Assembly: GCA_029098045.1 (NCBI GenBank)
Contig: JAQXNO010000011.1
Span: 1-41,230, forward strand
Source: Bacillota bacterium
GTDB taxonomy: Bacteria; Bacillota; Clostridia; Oscillospirales; Oscillospiraceae
Length of the DNA: 41,230 nt
Direction of reading: 5' to 3'
Of the stretch, positions 8,176-17,681 are shown one piece after another. The stretch's first letter is position 1. Each line of letters opens with the position of its first letter. The notes below the pieces were generated by a model. That model searched no databases, was not told where the DNA came from, and was given only the letters and a program-made list of their open reading frames with translations. Made by a program: the position numbers and the translations under genes.

Positions 8176-8928
8176 ATGGAGAAGAGGAAACTGCTCATCG
8201 CGGATGCGTCGGAGGAATTTTGTGATGCGCTGGAGGAATGCCTGAAAGACGGATATTGCGTCCAGGTGTGCCGGGAAGGAAATGAGGCGCTGCGGATGCT
8301 GGAGGCGTTCCGGCCGGACGTGGTGATCCTGGATTTGCTGCTTCCCGGTATGGATGGAGTGACCCTGCTGCAGCGTGCTGCGGAGCGGGGCCTGCAGGCA
8401 CCGGTGCTGGCGACTACACGGTTTTTGAGTGACTTTATGCTCCATGCCATGGAGCGGCTGGGCATTGGCTATGTGATGGTCAAACCCTGTGAGGTTTCCG
8501 CGGTTGCCGCAAGACTTCAGGAGCTGCTGCAAATGCAGACATGGGATGCGGCGCAGCGGGACGTCAGCGCATCGGTGGATACCGCACTGCGGCAGTTGGG
8601 TGTGCAGACCCATCCACGGGGCTATGCCTGCCTGCGTCATGCGCTGATGGAGGCAATCCGGGAACCTGGCCAGCAGGTGACCAAAACACTCTACCCCACT
8701 GTGGGAAAGCTCTGCGGCGGCAATGCAAAGCAGGTTGAACGGGCCATCCGCCTTCTGATCAGGCAGGCATGGCTGTATCGGGACCCGGAGGTCTGGAACG
8801 CACACTTTTCCATGAATCCGGAACAGATACAAAAGTGTCCATCCAACAAACTGTTTATCTGCACCATCGCCAGAAATATTATGGAGAAGCATATGGACAC
8901 CGGCGCGCAATTTCGAAAGGTTGTGTGA
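8176..8928 (+). CDS. spo0A: Response regulator with Spo0A-type C-terminal DNA-binding domain (divergent Spo0A)
   Basis: Receiver VVILDLLLPGMDGV; C-term LGVQTHPRGYACLRHAL..VTKTLYPTVGKL..QVERAIRLLIRQAW..PSNKLFICTIARNI parallels Spo0A. Confidence 0.8.
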   Translation: MEKRKLLIADASEEFCDALEECLKDGYCVQVCREGNEALRMLEAFRPDVVILDLLLPGMDGVTLLQRAAERGLQAPVLATTRFLSDFMLHAMERLGIGYVMVKPCEVSAVAARLQELLQMQTWDAAQRDVSASVDTALRQLGVQTHPRGYACLRHALMEAIREPGQQVTKTLYPTVGKLCGGNAKQVERAIRLLIRQAWLYRDPEVWNAHFSMNPEQIQKCPSNKLFICTIARNIMEKHMDTGAQFRKVV

Positions 8929-8963
8929 TTTTACAGTAGTATTTTCTCCAAAAATAGGCATAC

Positions 8964-9056
8964 TAGGGAAGCTTTGATGAAACCGGAAAGAGCTGGCGGC
9001 AAAGAATCTGCCATTTCAGCCGAAGACGGTTTGCTCAGAGCTTCCCTATCTTTTTT
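8964..9056 (+). ncRNA. Structured leader / attenuator-like RNA upstream of LCP gene
   Basis: P1 tagggaagct/agcttcccta + TCTTTTTT; P2 aaaccg/cggttt; internal loop GAAAGA/CGAAGA; P3 gctg/cagc; P4 gcgg/ctgc with loop caaagaat. Confidence 0.6.
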
Positions 9057-9073
9057 CGCCGGGAGGAAATGCG

Positions 9074-10033
9074 ATGAATGGAAGATATTCCAGAGCCGGA
9101 GCAATATGGCGGGTGATGATTGCGGAGCTGGCCGTGGTTCTGGTCATGCTGCTGGCGGTGAATATCGTGGAGGCTGTAAATGCCAAACAGGAGTTCACGC
9201 AGCAGGCCGCGCAGCCGGTCGAAGCCACTGTGCAAATCGAGGGGGCGGAAGCATCTATTGATGCAGGCCCCCAGACGGAGCCCAGGCAGGAGATCCTGAA
9301 CATCCTGCTCATCGGGCAGGATACGGAGGCAAAAAGCGGCGCAAGAGCGGATGCCATCATTCTTTGCACCCTGAACAGGGAAAAGAGAACCGTGACACTG
9401 ACATCATTTTTGCGTGATCTGTATGTGACCATACCCGGCCATGGAAAAAACCGCCTCAATGCGGCACACAGCTTTGGCGGCATCGAGCTGCTGGATGATA
9501 CTCTGTACGAGAATTTTGGCGTGGAAGTCCATGGCAATGTGCGGGTGGACTTTCGCCACTTTGAAAAGATCATCAATCTACTGGGCGGAGTTACGGTAGA
9601 ACTGACCCGGGCGGAAGCCCGGTTTATCCGCAGGCATGTTCCCGAAAGCAGGGTGACGGAGGGCATACAGCATCTGCGCGGTGCAGAGGCGTTGGCATAC
9701 GCGCGGAATCGAAATGATGTGGACGGGGATTTCAGCCGGACAAATCGGCAGCGCAACCTGCTGCAGGCGCTGGTCAATCAGTGCAAAAGCCTGAGAATGC
9801 GCCAGATACTTCCCTTGCTCCGGGATATTCTGCCACTGGTCACCACGGATATGTCCAAAACACAGCTGCTCCGCTATGCGGCAGCCATGCTCCCCGTGCT
9901 TGCAAAGCCGCAGATCAAAATGCTGACCATTCCGGTTGCAGGCGGATTTCGCTATGAGAGAATTTCCGGGATGTCCGTACTGGTGCCGGATCTGGAAAAG
10001 AACAGACAGGCTTTGATGGATGCACTGAGTTAA
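9074..10033 (+). CDS. LytR-CpsA-Psr (LCP) family protein
   Basis: ILNILLIGQDTE..RADAIILCTLN..TLTSFLRDLYVTIPGHGKNRLNAAHSFGG..GVEVHGNVRVDFRHFEKIINLLGGV. Confidence 0.93.
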   Translation: MNGRYSRAGAIWRVMIAELAVVLVMLLAVNIVEAVNAKQEFTQQAAQPVEATVQIEGAEASIDAGPQTEPRQEILNILLIGQDTEAKSGARADAIILCTLNREKRTVTLTSFLRDLYVTIPGHGKNRLNAAHSFGGIELLDDTLYENFGVEVHGNVRVDFRHFEKIINLLGGVTVELTRAEARFIRRHVPESRVTEGIQHLRGAEALAYARNRNDVDGDFSRTNRQRNLLQALVNQCKSLRMRQILPLLRDILPLVTTDMSKTQLLRYAAAMLPVLAKPQIKMLTIPVAGGFRYERISGMSVLVPDLEKNRQALMDALS

Positions 10034-10038
10034 ACAAA

Positions 10039-10072
10039 CAGCCGGTATCTGTGATTGTACAGATACCGGCTG
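10039..10072. terminator. Bidirectional terminator between convergent genes
   Basis: cagccggtatct/agataccggctg 12-bp perfect stem. Confidence 0.65.
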
Positions 10073-10076
10073 CGGG

Positions 10077-11969
10077 TTATGCCTGACCAGGCTGCTCTTT
10101 CAGGTATTGCTCCCAGAGAAAGGACTGACCGGCTTCCGGGGAACCGAAGGCCTGCCGGATACCCGTGCAGAGGGTGCGCAGCTTGCGCTGCATGGCTTCT
10201 GTCTGAAAGATATCCTCATTTCCGGGCATCATGGCAAATTCCATGATGCGCGCCCGGTCTTCCTTTGGATAACTCATGGAATAGGTATCAACAAATGCCC
10301 GCTGGCTGCCCGCGGTCCATTGTTCGTCCTTCCGGGTCAGATTGGTCACATAGTCATTGTCATACTGAAAACCATCGGGGTTCAGGGCGTTCCAATCGTC
10401 ATAGGCCTTGCAGACCGTCATGACACGGGTTTCGATGATGTGGAACATCTCGTGACAGGCATTCTGAACCAGCCCGTCCCGCGCGGAAGGGAGGCATATG
10501 TAGGCGTTTGCGCCATCGTCCCAGTACTGAAGCCCCGCAGCCTCGTCCACCGACCCGGACGCGGGGGCTTTGCCGAAAATGCTGCGCACCAGACAAATCT
10601 GGATGCGGCCGCAGCCGGTCCTTTCGGCGGCGCGTAGAAAGAAGCCTTCCGGATAGAGGGAGAGAAACCGTTCCAGCTCCACAAGGTTTTGCCGGATCAC
10701 AGGAACCTGATATTCCGGAACCAGACGATAGTCCCAGGGCTCAAAGGCAGTGGCATCGGTCCAGAGCAGAATCTGCACCCCGTATGTTTCACAGAGCCGA
10801 TCCGCTGTGGCACGGCAGGCGGCGAGCCCCTGATAATCGGGCTTTTCGGCTGTGTAGCGGGCAGACAGGCAGGAGACGCTGTCCGGGATGGGCGCGGCAG
10901 TCAGATCCCAGCGGTACAGTGCATCACATTCGCAGGCCGCGTCGAAGGCCAGAAACCAAAGGGCATTCCCTGTTTCATCCGCCCGAAAGCTGTAGGGAAG
11001 GCTGCAATCAGGCAGGGTAAGACGGTTGGTGCGCCTGCCGCTGAGCAAATCATAGTAGTCCAGCTGCACCGCCGTACATTGCGTATCCAAAGAGGCAAGG
11101 ACGGTGCCGCCAATCTCCAAAACCGGATGCACATCAGAACCATATGTATGAGGGGTCAGCAGGGTGGGACCCTGTTCGGAATCGCCTGTCAGAAGCTCCG
11201 TATAGACGCCGTCCCGGACAATGGCAAAGTAGGAAGCATCTTTTGTCCAGAGCCTGACATCCCCCATGGTTTCCCGGAGCAGCTGCCCGGTCTGCGTGCT
11301 GATGTAAAGCTCCCGCCCATTGCCGTCAGCATCCAGCACGGAGCAGGCAAGCACCGAATCACCGCAGTGCAGTTTGGTGGCAGTCTGGACGGGATAAGCC
11401 ATCTCTTTCACAAGCCGGTCAAGGCCGCTGCTTAATTCCAGACAGCGAAGCGCGTCGGATGTACAGTAATAGAGCGCCTCCAGATCTTCGCTGAGGGCAG
11501 GCGTGCCGCAGAGACCTTCCGGCAGCTCCAGACGGCGCAGCTCTTCCAGCTGCGCGTCCAGAAAGACGAGACAACGGCGCGCATCATCATAATAAGTCAT
11601 TCCGTTTTCGCTGATGCGAACGGCAGCATCGTCGGGGGAAATACGGCAGCTCAGGTTTGCGGATGCCGATGGATAGAGACACGCGCCGCTGTACTTTGTC
11701 AGCGTGGTTGCATCCGTCCCGGAGAACAGCACAATACTGTCACCCATGGTGGCAATGGCACGGCTGTCGGTGCGCTGCAGCGGATAGACACGGACGGCGC
11801 CGTCTGTGACCGCTTCCAGTGCACTGTCCGGTGCATAGAGCCCCGGAGGCTGTACGGTGGGGGTGGGGACGGTGACGGGAGGGTCTGCGGGTGCGGCGAC
11901 CGATGCCGTCCGCGGCGTACAGCCGCACAGTGCCAACAGCAGCAATACCAGCGGGAGGATGCGTTTCAT
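10077..11969 (-). CDS. Lipoprotein with C-terminal zincin-like metallopeptidase domain
   Basis: MKRILPLVLLLLALCGC lipobox; NACHEMFHIIETRV (HExxH) and downstream YSMSYPKEDRARIMEFAM. Confidence 0.7.
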   Translation of the reverse strand: MKRILPLVLLLLALCGCTPRTASVAAPADPPVTVPTPTVQPPGLYAPDSALEAVTDGAVRVYPLQRTDSRAIATMGDSIVLFSGTDATTLTKYSGACLYPSASANLSCRISPDDAAVRISENGMTYYDDARRCLVFLDAQLEELRRLELPEGLCGTPALSEDLEALYYCTSDALRCLELSSGLDRLVKEMAYPVQTATKLHCGDSVLACSVLDADGNGRELYISTQTGQLLRETMGDVRLWTKDASYFAIVRDGVYTELLTGDSEQGPTLLTPHTYGSDVHPVLEIGGTVLASLDTQCTAVQLDYYDLLSGRRTNRLTLPDCSLPYSFRADETGNALWFLAFDAACECDALYRWDLTAAPIPDSVSCLSARYTAEKPDYQGLAACRATADRLCETYGVQILLWTDATAFEPWDYRLVPEYQVPVIRQNLVELERFLSLYPEGFFLRAAERTGCGRIQICLVRSIFGKAPASGSVDEAAGLQYWDDGANAYICLPSARDGLVQNACHEMFHIIETRVMTVCKAYDDWNALNPDGFQYDNDYVTNLTRKDEQWTAGSQRAFVDTYSMSYPKEDRARIMEFAMMPGNEDIFQTEAMQRKLRTLCTGIRQAFGSPEAGQSFLWEQYLKEQPGQA

Positions 11970-11971
11970 GA

Positions 11972-12148
11972 TTACTGTCTCCTTGCTAACGTATAGTCAT
12001 CTCCCTGACGGTAGTAAGGACAGCGGGATTTGGGTGTTGCAAAGAATCGGTAGACCTCATCTTCATCCAGATCCATCATGCAGAAGTATTCGTCATACTC
12101 TTCGTCGTAGTCATAGTACCAGCAGGTTTCGCATTCGCTGGCATTCAT
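11972..12148 (-). CDS. Small acidic Cys-containing protein, function unknown
   Basis: MNASECETCWYYDYDEEYDEYFCMMDLDEDEVYRFFATPKSRCPYYRQGDDYTLARRQ; ATGA overlap with upstream gene. Confidence 0.75.
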   Translation of the reverse strand: MNASECETCWYYDYDEEYDEYFCMMDLDEDEVYRFFATPKSRCPYYRQGDDYTLARRQ

Positions 12149-12666
12149 AGGCTTTCCTCCAGAATACAGAACCGAAACGTGCCATTTTCGAAGATCAGAC
12201 AGCTGTGGCTGCCATCCTTGGGAATGGACACGCTGCCGGGATTCAGGCAGCGGATGCCTGCGCGGGTTTCGTCCAGCTTCACATGGGTGTGACCGCTGAG
12301 GAAAACCGTACCCGGCTGCAAGGGCGGCAGCTGATCGGGACTGTGCAGATGACCGTGGGTCAGATAGAGGGTCAGCCCCTCCGTCTCCACCATGGCGTAG
12401 TCTGCCATGCAGGGAAAGGGCAGCACCATCTGATCTACTTCCGCTTCGCAGTTTCCGCGAACGGCCAGAATCCGATCCTTCCATGCGCTCAGCATGGGGA
12501 TCACATCCTTGGGCGCGTAACCCTTTGGCAGGTCGTTGCGGGGGCCGTGGTAAAGCAGATCGCCCAGCAGAATGATTCTGTCCGGCTGCTCGGTTTCAAT
12601 TGTATTCATAAGTTGTCTGCACCAGTAGGCAGAGCCGTGAATGTCAGATGCGATGAGTAATTTCAT
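12145..12666 (-). CDS. YfcE/MJ0936-family metallophosphoesterase
   Basis: IASDIHGSAYW, LLGDLLYHGPRN, AVRGNCE, THGH, SGHTHV, NPGSVSIP. Confidence 0.93.
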   Translation of the reverse strand: MKLLIASDIHGSAYWCRQLMNTIETEQPDRIILLGDLLYHGPRNDLPKGYAPKDVIPMLSAWKDRILAVRGNCEAEVDQMVLPFPCMADYAMVETEGLTLYLTHGHLHSPDQLPPLQPGTVFLSGHTHVKLDETRAGIRCLNPGSVSIPKDGSHSCLIFENGTFRFCILEESL

Positions 12667-13289
12667 AATATCTCCTGAAGCCTGTCTAAGTACGTCGAAA
12701 CGTCGAAGGGTTTGATTTTTTCATCTTTTCTCAGGTAAAGGGGGTGATGGGGATGCCCCTTTTTGGTTATGGCGCCGGCGCAGTACCAGGCTGCGCCGTA
12801 TTCCGCCCCCACGGCAAGCATATCCCGCACACAGGCAGACAGATACGCGCGCTTCTCAATGATGGCACCCCAGGCTGCCCAGACCGCGGGATGATCGGAA
12901 ATGGACAGCACGTAGCGGAACGCTTCTAGGTTTTCTCTGTGAAGCGCCATGTTGCAGGTGCGTTCCATGGCATCGGGATTGGTTGCCCGCTGGGCATAGA
13001 CATTGAACATGATGAAGGAATCAAAGCCATTGCCCAGCGCGATGCGCTCCACGGACTTGAGGGTGTTGTCCAGATTGTCCGGCTGCGCGGTGGAGGGATT
13101 GATGCCGATGCAGATCAGGGGATTTTTGCCCCGGGTACCCAGAATGTAACGGTATTCGGAGTAAAAAGGAGGGGCATAGAGCCACTTTTCAATGTCATAG
13201 TCGGGATTGGGTCTGTCCGCAGCGGCGCGTGCCTGCTCGAAGGTCACAAGCTCCAGCTGCGCCGTATTACCCTTGGGAATATGTGCCAT
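12663..13289 (-). CDS. DUF1643 family protein
   Basis: GKNPLICIGINPSTAQPDNLDNTLKSVERIA..FIMFNVYAQRATNP, AITKKGHPHHPLYL. Confidence 0.85.
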   Translation of the reverse strand: MAHIPKGNTAQLELVTFEQARAAADRPNPDYDIEKWLYAPPFYSEYRYILGTRGKNPLICIGINPSTAQPDNLDNTLKSVERIALGNGFDSFIMFNVYAQRATNPDAMERTCNMALHRENLEAFRYVLSISDHPAVWAAWGAIIEKRAYLSACVRDMLAVGAEYGAAWYCAGAITKKGHPHHPLYLRKDEKIKPFDVSTYLDRLQEIL

Positions 13290-13864
13290 TATGTATCCTC
13301 CCCGGTGGGAAACCACAGATGATTTTCCGGATCATGGAACGGACAGCCTGCGGGATCAATACCCTTCTGACGGCACCAGCCGTGGAAGGCGGTATCCAAA
13401 AAGGGATACACGCCGTTCATGGTGCTCTGGAGGCTGACGGTATTCCCATCTTCCAGATGCAGCTCCACCACAAGACTGCCGCCGGTAATCACATACAGCT
13501 TTTGACAGCGGATGTCCTCGTACCGATAGGTCAGATCCTTTTTGCCAAAACGGGTGAAGAGGAAGGTGTCCCGGTCATAAAAAACACCGAAGCTCAAATG
13601 ATAAACACACAGACCGATGCCCAGCACCAGCACCACGATCCCGCCATACAGCAGCGCGCCCCTTTCGGCAGCGCCGGAAAGAAGCGAGCAGATCCCCAAA
13701 AAGGTCAGAACAACACCGGCGATGCTGTACATCTTATTCAGCCGCACGGAAAGACCGCTGCGGTGCTGGCGCTTGCCGCGGAAAAGCTTTTGAAAGCCCT
13801 TGTCCAGCAGATAGCAAAGGCCGAAGGTGGCGGCAGCCAACACGAGAATGAGCGCAATATACAT
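13289..13864 (-). CDS. Membrane protein of unknown function
   Basis: Three hydrophobic segments; ATG overlap with downstream gene. Confidence 0.6.
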   Translation of the reverse strand: MYIALILVLAAATFGLCYLLDKGFQKLFRGKRQHRSGLSVRLNKMYSIAGVVLTFLGICSLLSGAAERGALLYGGIVVLVLGIGLCVYHLSFGVFYDRDTFLFTRFGKKDLTYRYEDIRCQKLYVITGGSLVVELHLEDGNTVSLQSTMNGVYPFLDTAFHGWCRQKGIDPAGCPFHDPENHLWFPTGEDT

Positions 13865-13876
13865 AGAATCTCCTCA

Positions 13877-14422
13877 TTATGCCCACAGAACGCAGTCTAC
13901 GGGAATGTCAAAACTGTCTGTTTCCAGATGGGGGAGCAGCTGGAAATCGTAGCACAGGGCAAGGGTCGGATGCTCCGGCTGGGCAGCCAGAAATCTGTCA
14001 TAGAAGCCGCCGCCGTAACCGATGCGATGCCCCTGGGGGTCAAAAGCAAGACCCGGCATCAGCACCAGTGCATGGGGATCATCCGCAACGGGGCCGTTTG
14101 CAATCGGCTCCGGAATTCCGGCATACCCTTTCTCTACGGCATTCAGATCATCCAGATAGATGAAAATCATTTCCTCTCCCACAACCTTGGGAACGGCCAC
14201 ACGCTTTCCGTCCCTCAGGGCACGTTCCAGCATGGGAACAGTTCGAACCTCCTGATTGTAGGGAAGATAGCCATAAATGGTTTTCGCCTGCCGGTAGAGG
14301 GAGGAGGCGGCAAACAGCTGCCCCAGCCGCTCGCTCTTTTGCGCGATCTCCGCTTCACTCATGGCACGCTTTTGCGCCCGGATGCGGCTGCGCAGCTCTT
14401 TCTTATCCATGATCCGCTTCAT
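13877..14422 (-). CDS. 5-formyltetrahydrofolate cyclo-ligase
   Basis: KKELRSRIRAQKRAMS, IYGYLPYNQEV, LVLMPGLAFDPQGHRIGYGGGFYDRFL. Confidence 0.95.
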   Translation of the reverse strand: MKRIMDKKELRSRIRAQKRAMSEAEIAQKSERLGQLFAASSLYRQAKTIYGYLPYNQEVRTVPMLERALRDGKRVAVPKVVGEEMIFIYLDDLNAVEKGYAGIPEPIANGPVADDPHALVLMPGLAFDPQGHRIGYGGGFYDRFLAAQPEHPTLALCYDFQLLPHLETDSFDIPVDCVLWA

Positions 14423-15071
14423 CCTTTCCGGCAGTTTCCTTCATGGGACGGAACATCCGAAACCAGAGGAAAATGGCAAGCTGCCCCAGCACACCCAGCA
14501 GAAAAATCTTCCACAGGTTGATTTTCCAGAAGGAGGCCGTGACATAAATGCTCAGAAGACTGCCCCAGACAATGCCGGAGATCAGCAGCTTGTTCCAACG
14601 GAAATCATGCCATGCGCTTCTAAGACTCAGCAGCACAATGCAGTTGACGGGGATTGCATAGAAGAAAAACACCCAGTTCCAGCCGGTACCGATGTCAAAG
14701 CTGGACAGCAGCACATACAGCAGCAGTGCCACAAACCACACCAGAATGGAGGAAAGCTTCAGAATAATGCGCTTGTCCGCCTTGCGCTTCAGGGCTTTTT
14801 CGGAAACCTGCGTCATGGCCTTTTCCAGTGTGCCGGGATTTCCGGGCAGCTCATTGGGATCGACCACCAGATCATTGACTGTGATGTCGAACTGCTCTGC
14901 CAGCTGTACCAGTGTGGTCACATCGGGCATGGATTCGCCCCGTTCCCATTTGGAAACAGCCTTGTCGGAATAATTGATTCTTTCGGCAAGACCTGCCTGG
15001 GTCAGACCGGCACGCTTGCGGTAAGACGCGATGTTACTGCCGATTTGCAGCTTCAGCTTTTCGCTGTCCAT
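14403..15071 (-). CDS. XRE-family HTH regulator with membrane-spanning C-terminus
   Basis: IASYRKRAGLTQAGLAERINYSDKAVSKWERGESMPDVTTLVQLAEQFD plus TM segments. Confidence 0.9.
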   Translation of the reverse strand: MDSEKLKLQIGSNIASYRKRAGLTQAGLAERINYSDKAVSKWERGESMPDVTTLVQLAEQFDITVNDLVVDPNELPGNPGTLEKAMTQVSEKALKRKADKRIILKLSSILVWFVALLLYVLLSSFDIGTGWNWVFFFYAIPVNCIVLLSLRSAWHDFRWNKLLISGIVWGSLLSIYVTASFWKINLWKIFLLGVLGQLAIFLWFRMFRPMKETAGKDEADHG

Positions 15072-15152
15072 AGTTTTCCTCCAGAAATGATACTATCTCA
15101 TAGTATAACAAAATATTGACCTCTTTGCAACCGCTGTATCGCCGCGGTGCCG

Positions 15153-15184
15153 AAAAAACGTCCCGACACAAATCGTGTCGGGAC
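15153..15184 (-). terminator. Rho-independent terminator of the ftsH operon
   Basis: Minus strand gtcccgacacgatttgtgtcgggac followed by gTTTTTTC. Confidence 0.85.
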
Positions 15185-15190
15185 TGCGCT

Positions 15191-17107
15191 TTATGCTTCA
15201 TTTTCCGGCTCCGGGGGAAGCTCTGTCTGCGTTTCCTCCCCGCCGAAGCCATCGAAGAGGGAAGTGGTGGAAGTTCCGGCAATCTCGCGTCCTTCCATGC
15301 AGGCTTCAAACTGCTCGCCGGTCATGGACTCGTTGGCAAGCAGGAAATCCACAACGGCCTGAAGCTTGTCGGAATGCGCCTGCAGCAGTTGCCTGCAGTG
15401 ATCGTAAGCATTGTTGATGAGCAGCTTTACCTCCTCGTCGATGGTTGCTGCCACCGCTTCGGAATAGCTCTTTGTGGTCTGGTAGTCACGGCCGATGAAT
15501 ACCTCCCCACCGTCCAGATAACTGACGGTGCCCAGCTTTTCACACATACCGTAACGGGCTACCATATCCTTGGCAAGCTTGGTGGCACGGTCAATGTCGT
15601 TGGAGGCACCGACGGAGATATCGCCGATAAACAGCGCCTCTGCCACACGGCCGCCCAGCAGGGACACGATTTCCTCAAACATTTCGTTGCGGGTCATATT
15701 GGAGGAATCGTCCATGGGCAGGCTCCAGGTGGAGCCAAGGGACTGCCCGCGGGGAATGATGGTGATGTGCCGCACCGGGTCCTGAGTCTTCAGGAAATAG
15801 GTGGCAACGGCATGTCCGGCCTCGTGGATTGCGGTGGTCTTCAGATCCCGGCGCTGGGCAACGCGGCTGCGCTTGGCAGGACCGGCAATGATTTTCATCA
15901 TGGCCTCGTTCAGATCGTTCATACTCAGGACGGGGCGGTTTTCACGGGCAGCCATAATGGCGGCCTCGTTCAGAAGATTGCTCAAATCAGCGCCCGTAAA
16001 GCCGGCGGTTGCCCGGGCGATGGTCTTCAGACTGACGGAATCATCCAGACGCTTGCCTTTGGCATGGACTTTCAGAATCTCTTCACGACCCTTCACGTCG
16101 GGACGCCCCACATGGATCTGCCGGTCAAACCGACCGGGACGAAGCAGTGCAGGATCGAGAATGTCGGGACGGTTGGTGGCTGCCAGAACGATGACACCCT
16201 CATTTTTGCTGAAGCCGTCCATCTCCACCAGCAGCTGGTTCAGAGTTTGTTCCTTTTCGTCGTGACCGCCGCCGAGACCGCTGCCGCGCTTGCGGCCAAC
16301 GGCATCGATTTCATCAATGAAAATGATGGCGGGGGCGACCTTCTTTGCCTGATCGAACAGGTCACGGACGCGGCTGGCACCCACACCGACGTACATCTCC
16401 ACAAAATCGGAGCCGGAAATGCTGAGGAACTGGACACCCGCCTCACCGGCGACAGCCCGTGCCAGCAGGGTCTTACCGGTGCCGGGAGGACCCACCAGCA
16501 GCATTCCGTGGGGAATTCTGGCGCCGATCTGGGTGAATTTTTCAGGATCACGGAGAAAATCCACCACTTCCCGCAGCTCTTCCTTTTCCTCATCGGCACC
16601 GGCCACGTCGTCGAAGGTGACCTTTTTGCCATCGGGAACACCCAGCACGGTGCGCGCCTTGCCGAAATTCTGCAGCGGGTTGCCGGCGCTGTTCATCCGG
16701 CTCATCATGAAGGCCCACACAAACAGCAGCACCACGCCGGCAAGGATGATGGGCAGCACGATATCAAAGGGTGAGTCCTCTTTTACGGCTACAAAGTCAT
16801 AGCGAAGCAGAATGCCACTTTCGGTCTGCGCAAGGAAGGTATCGTGCATCTCGGCACGGAAACCGTCCGGGTCGGACAGCGTTGTGGTGATTTTGGATTC
16901 TCCGTTGTAGGGGGTATACAGCTGCATGGTGAGCTGATCGCCCTGCACCTGAAACTCCCTGACCTGTTCCTGCCGGAACAGGGAGACCACCTCAGAGTAG
17001 GGGATGGTGTTGCTTTTGCTGCCGAACAGATTTGTCAGCCAGCCGAAAGCCACGGACAGCACCAGCAGGTAGACAATCAGAGGAACAAACTTATTGCCTT
17101 TTTTCAA
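15191..17107 (-). CDS. ftsH: ATP-dependent zinc metalloprotease FtsH
   Basis: [26 protein letters not shown] motif, HEAGH; TTG start. Confidence 0.97.
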   Translation of the reverse strand: MKKGNKFVPLIVYLLVLSVAFGWLTNLFGSKSNTIPYSEVVSLFRQEQVREFQVQGDQLTMQLYTPYNGESKITTTLSDPDGFRAEMHDTFLAQTESGILLRYDFVAVKEDSPFDIVLPIILAGVVLLFVWAFMMSRMNSAGNPLQNFGKARTVLGVPDGKKVTFDDVAGADEEKEELREVVDFLRDPEKFTQIGARIPHGMLLVGPPGTGKTLLARAVAGEAGVQFLSISGSDFVEMYVGVGASRVRDLFDQAKKVAPAIIFIDEIDAVGRKRGSGLGGGHDEKEQTLNQLLVEMDGFSKNEGVIVLAATNRPDILDPALLRPGRFDRQIHVGRPDVKGREEILKVHAKGKRLDDSVSLKTIARATAGFTGADLSNLLNEAAIMAARENRPVLSMNDLNEAMMKIIAGPAKRSRVAQRRDLKTTAIHEAGHAVATYFLKTQDPVRHITIIPRGQSLGSTWSLPMDDSSNMTRNEMFEEIVSLLGGRVAEALFIGDISVGASNDIDRATKLAKDMVARYGMCEKLGTVSYLDGGEVFIGRDYQTTKSYSEAVAATIDEEVKLLINNAYDHCRQLLQAHSDKLQAVVDFLLANESMTGEQFEACMEGREIAGTSTTSLFDGFGGEETQTELPPEPENEA

Positions 17108-17121
17108 AATTGAGTTTCTCC

Positions 17122-17664
17122 TTATTTTTCATATGCTTCAGGACTGAGAACACCCACAAAGGGAAGGTTGCGGTATTGCTCATTAAAGTCCAGACCGTAA
17201 CCGACCACAAATTCATTGGGAATCACAAAGCCCGTATAATCTGCCTTGACGGTGATGCCCGGCACGCGGCGCTCCGGCTTATCCAGCAGGGTACAGATCT
17301 TCAAAGAGGCAGGCTCCTTTGCCAGCAAATGATTGTAGGTGAACTGCAGGGAATTTCCGGTATCAAAAATATCCTCCAGAATCACCACATGGCGGCCCCG
17401 GATATCCTGGGAAACGTCCTGCTTCACAATCGCCTTGCCGGTGGAAACGGTGCCTGCGTAGGAGGAAATCCACATGAAGTCCATCTGACAATGCTCCGTA
17501 AAATACTTGAGAAAGTCGGCGTAGAACATCACGACACCCTTCAGGACACCTACAAAAATGGGGTTCTTTCCTGCGTATTCCGCGCTGAGCTGCGCAGCCA
17601 GCTCTTTCACGCGCGTCTGAATCTGCTCTTCCGTGAGCAGCACTCTGCTGATGTTTTCCAGCAT
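17122..17664 (-). CDS. hpt: Hypoxanthine phosphoribosyltransferase
   Basis: VGVLKGVVMFYADFLK, VVILEDIFDTGNSLQF, PNEFVVGYGLDFNEQYRNLPFVG. Confidence 0.95.
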   Translation of the reverse strand: MLENISRVLLTEEQIQTRVKELAAQLSAEYAGKNPIFVGVLKGVVMFYADFLKYFTEHCQMDFMWISSYAGTVSTGKAIVKQDVSQDIRGRHVVILEDIFDTGNSLQFTYNHLLAKEPASLKICTLLDKPERRVPGITVKADYTGFVIPNEFVVGYGLDFNEQYRNLPFVGVLSPEAYEK

Positions 17665-17681
17665 AACGAAACCTCTTTTCT

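Noticed and set aside
12688-12706. Tandem CGTCGAA motifs as 0A boxes
   Set aside because: Inside the coding end of the DUF1643 gene and not in a promoter context; single 7-mers are expected by chance in 41 kb.
15116-16774. 552-aa plus-strand ORF
   Set aside because: Antisense of ftsH.
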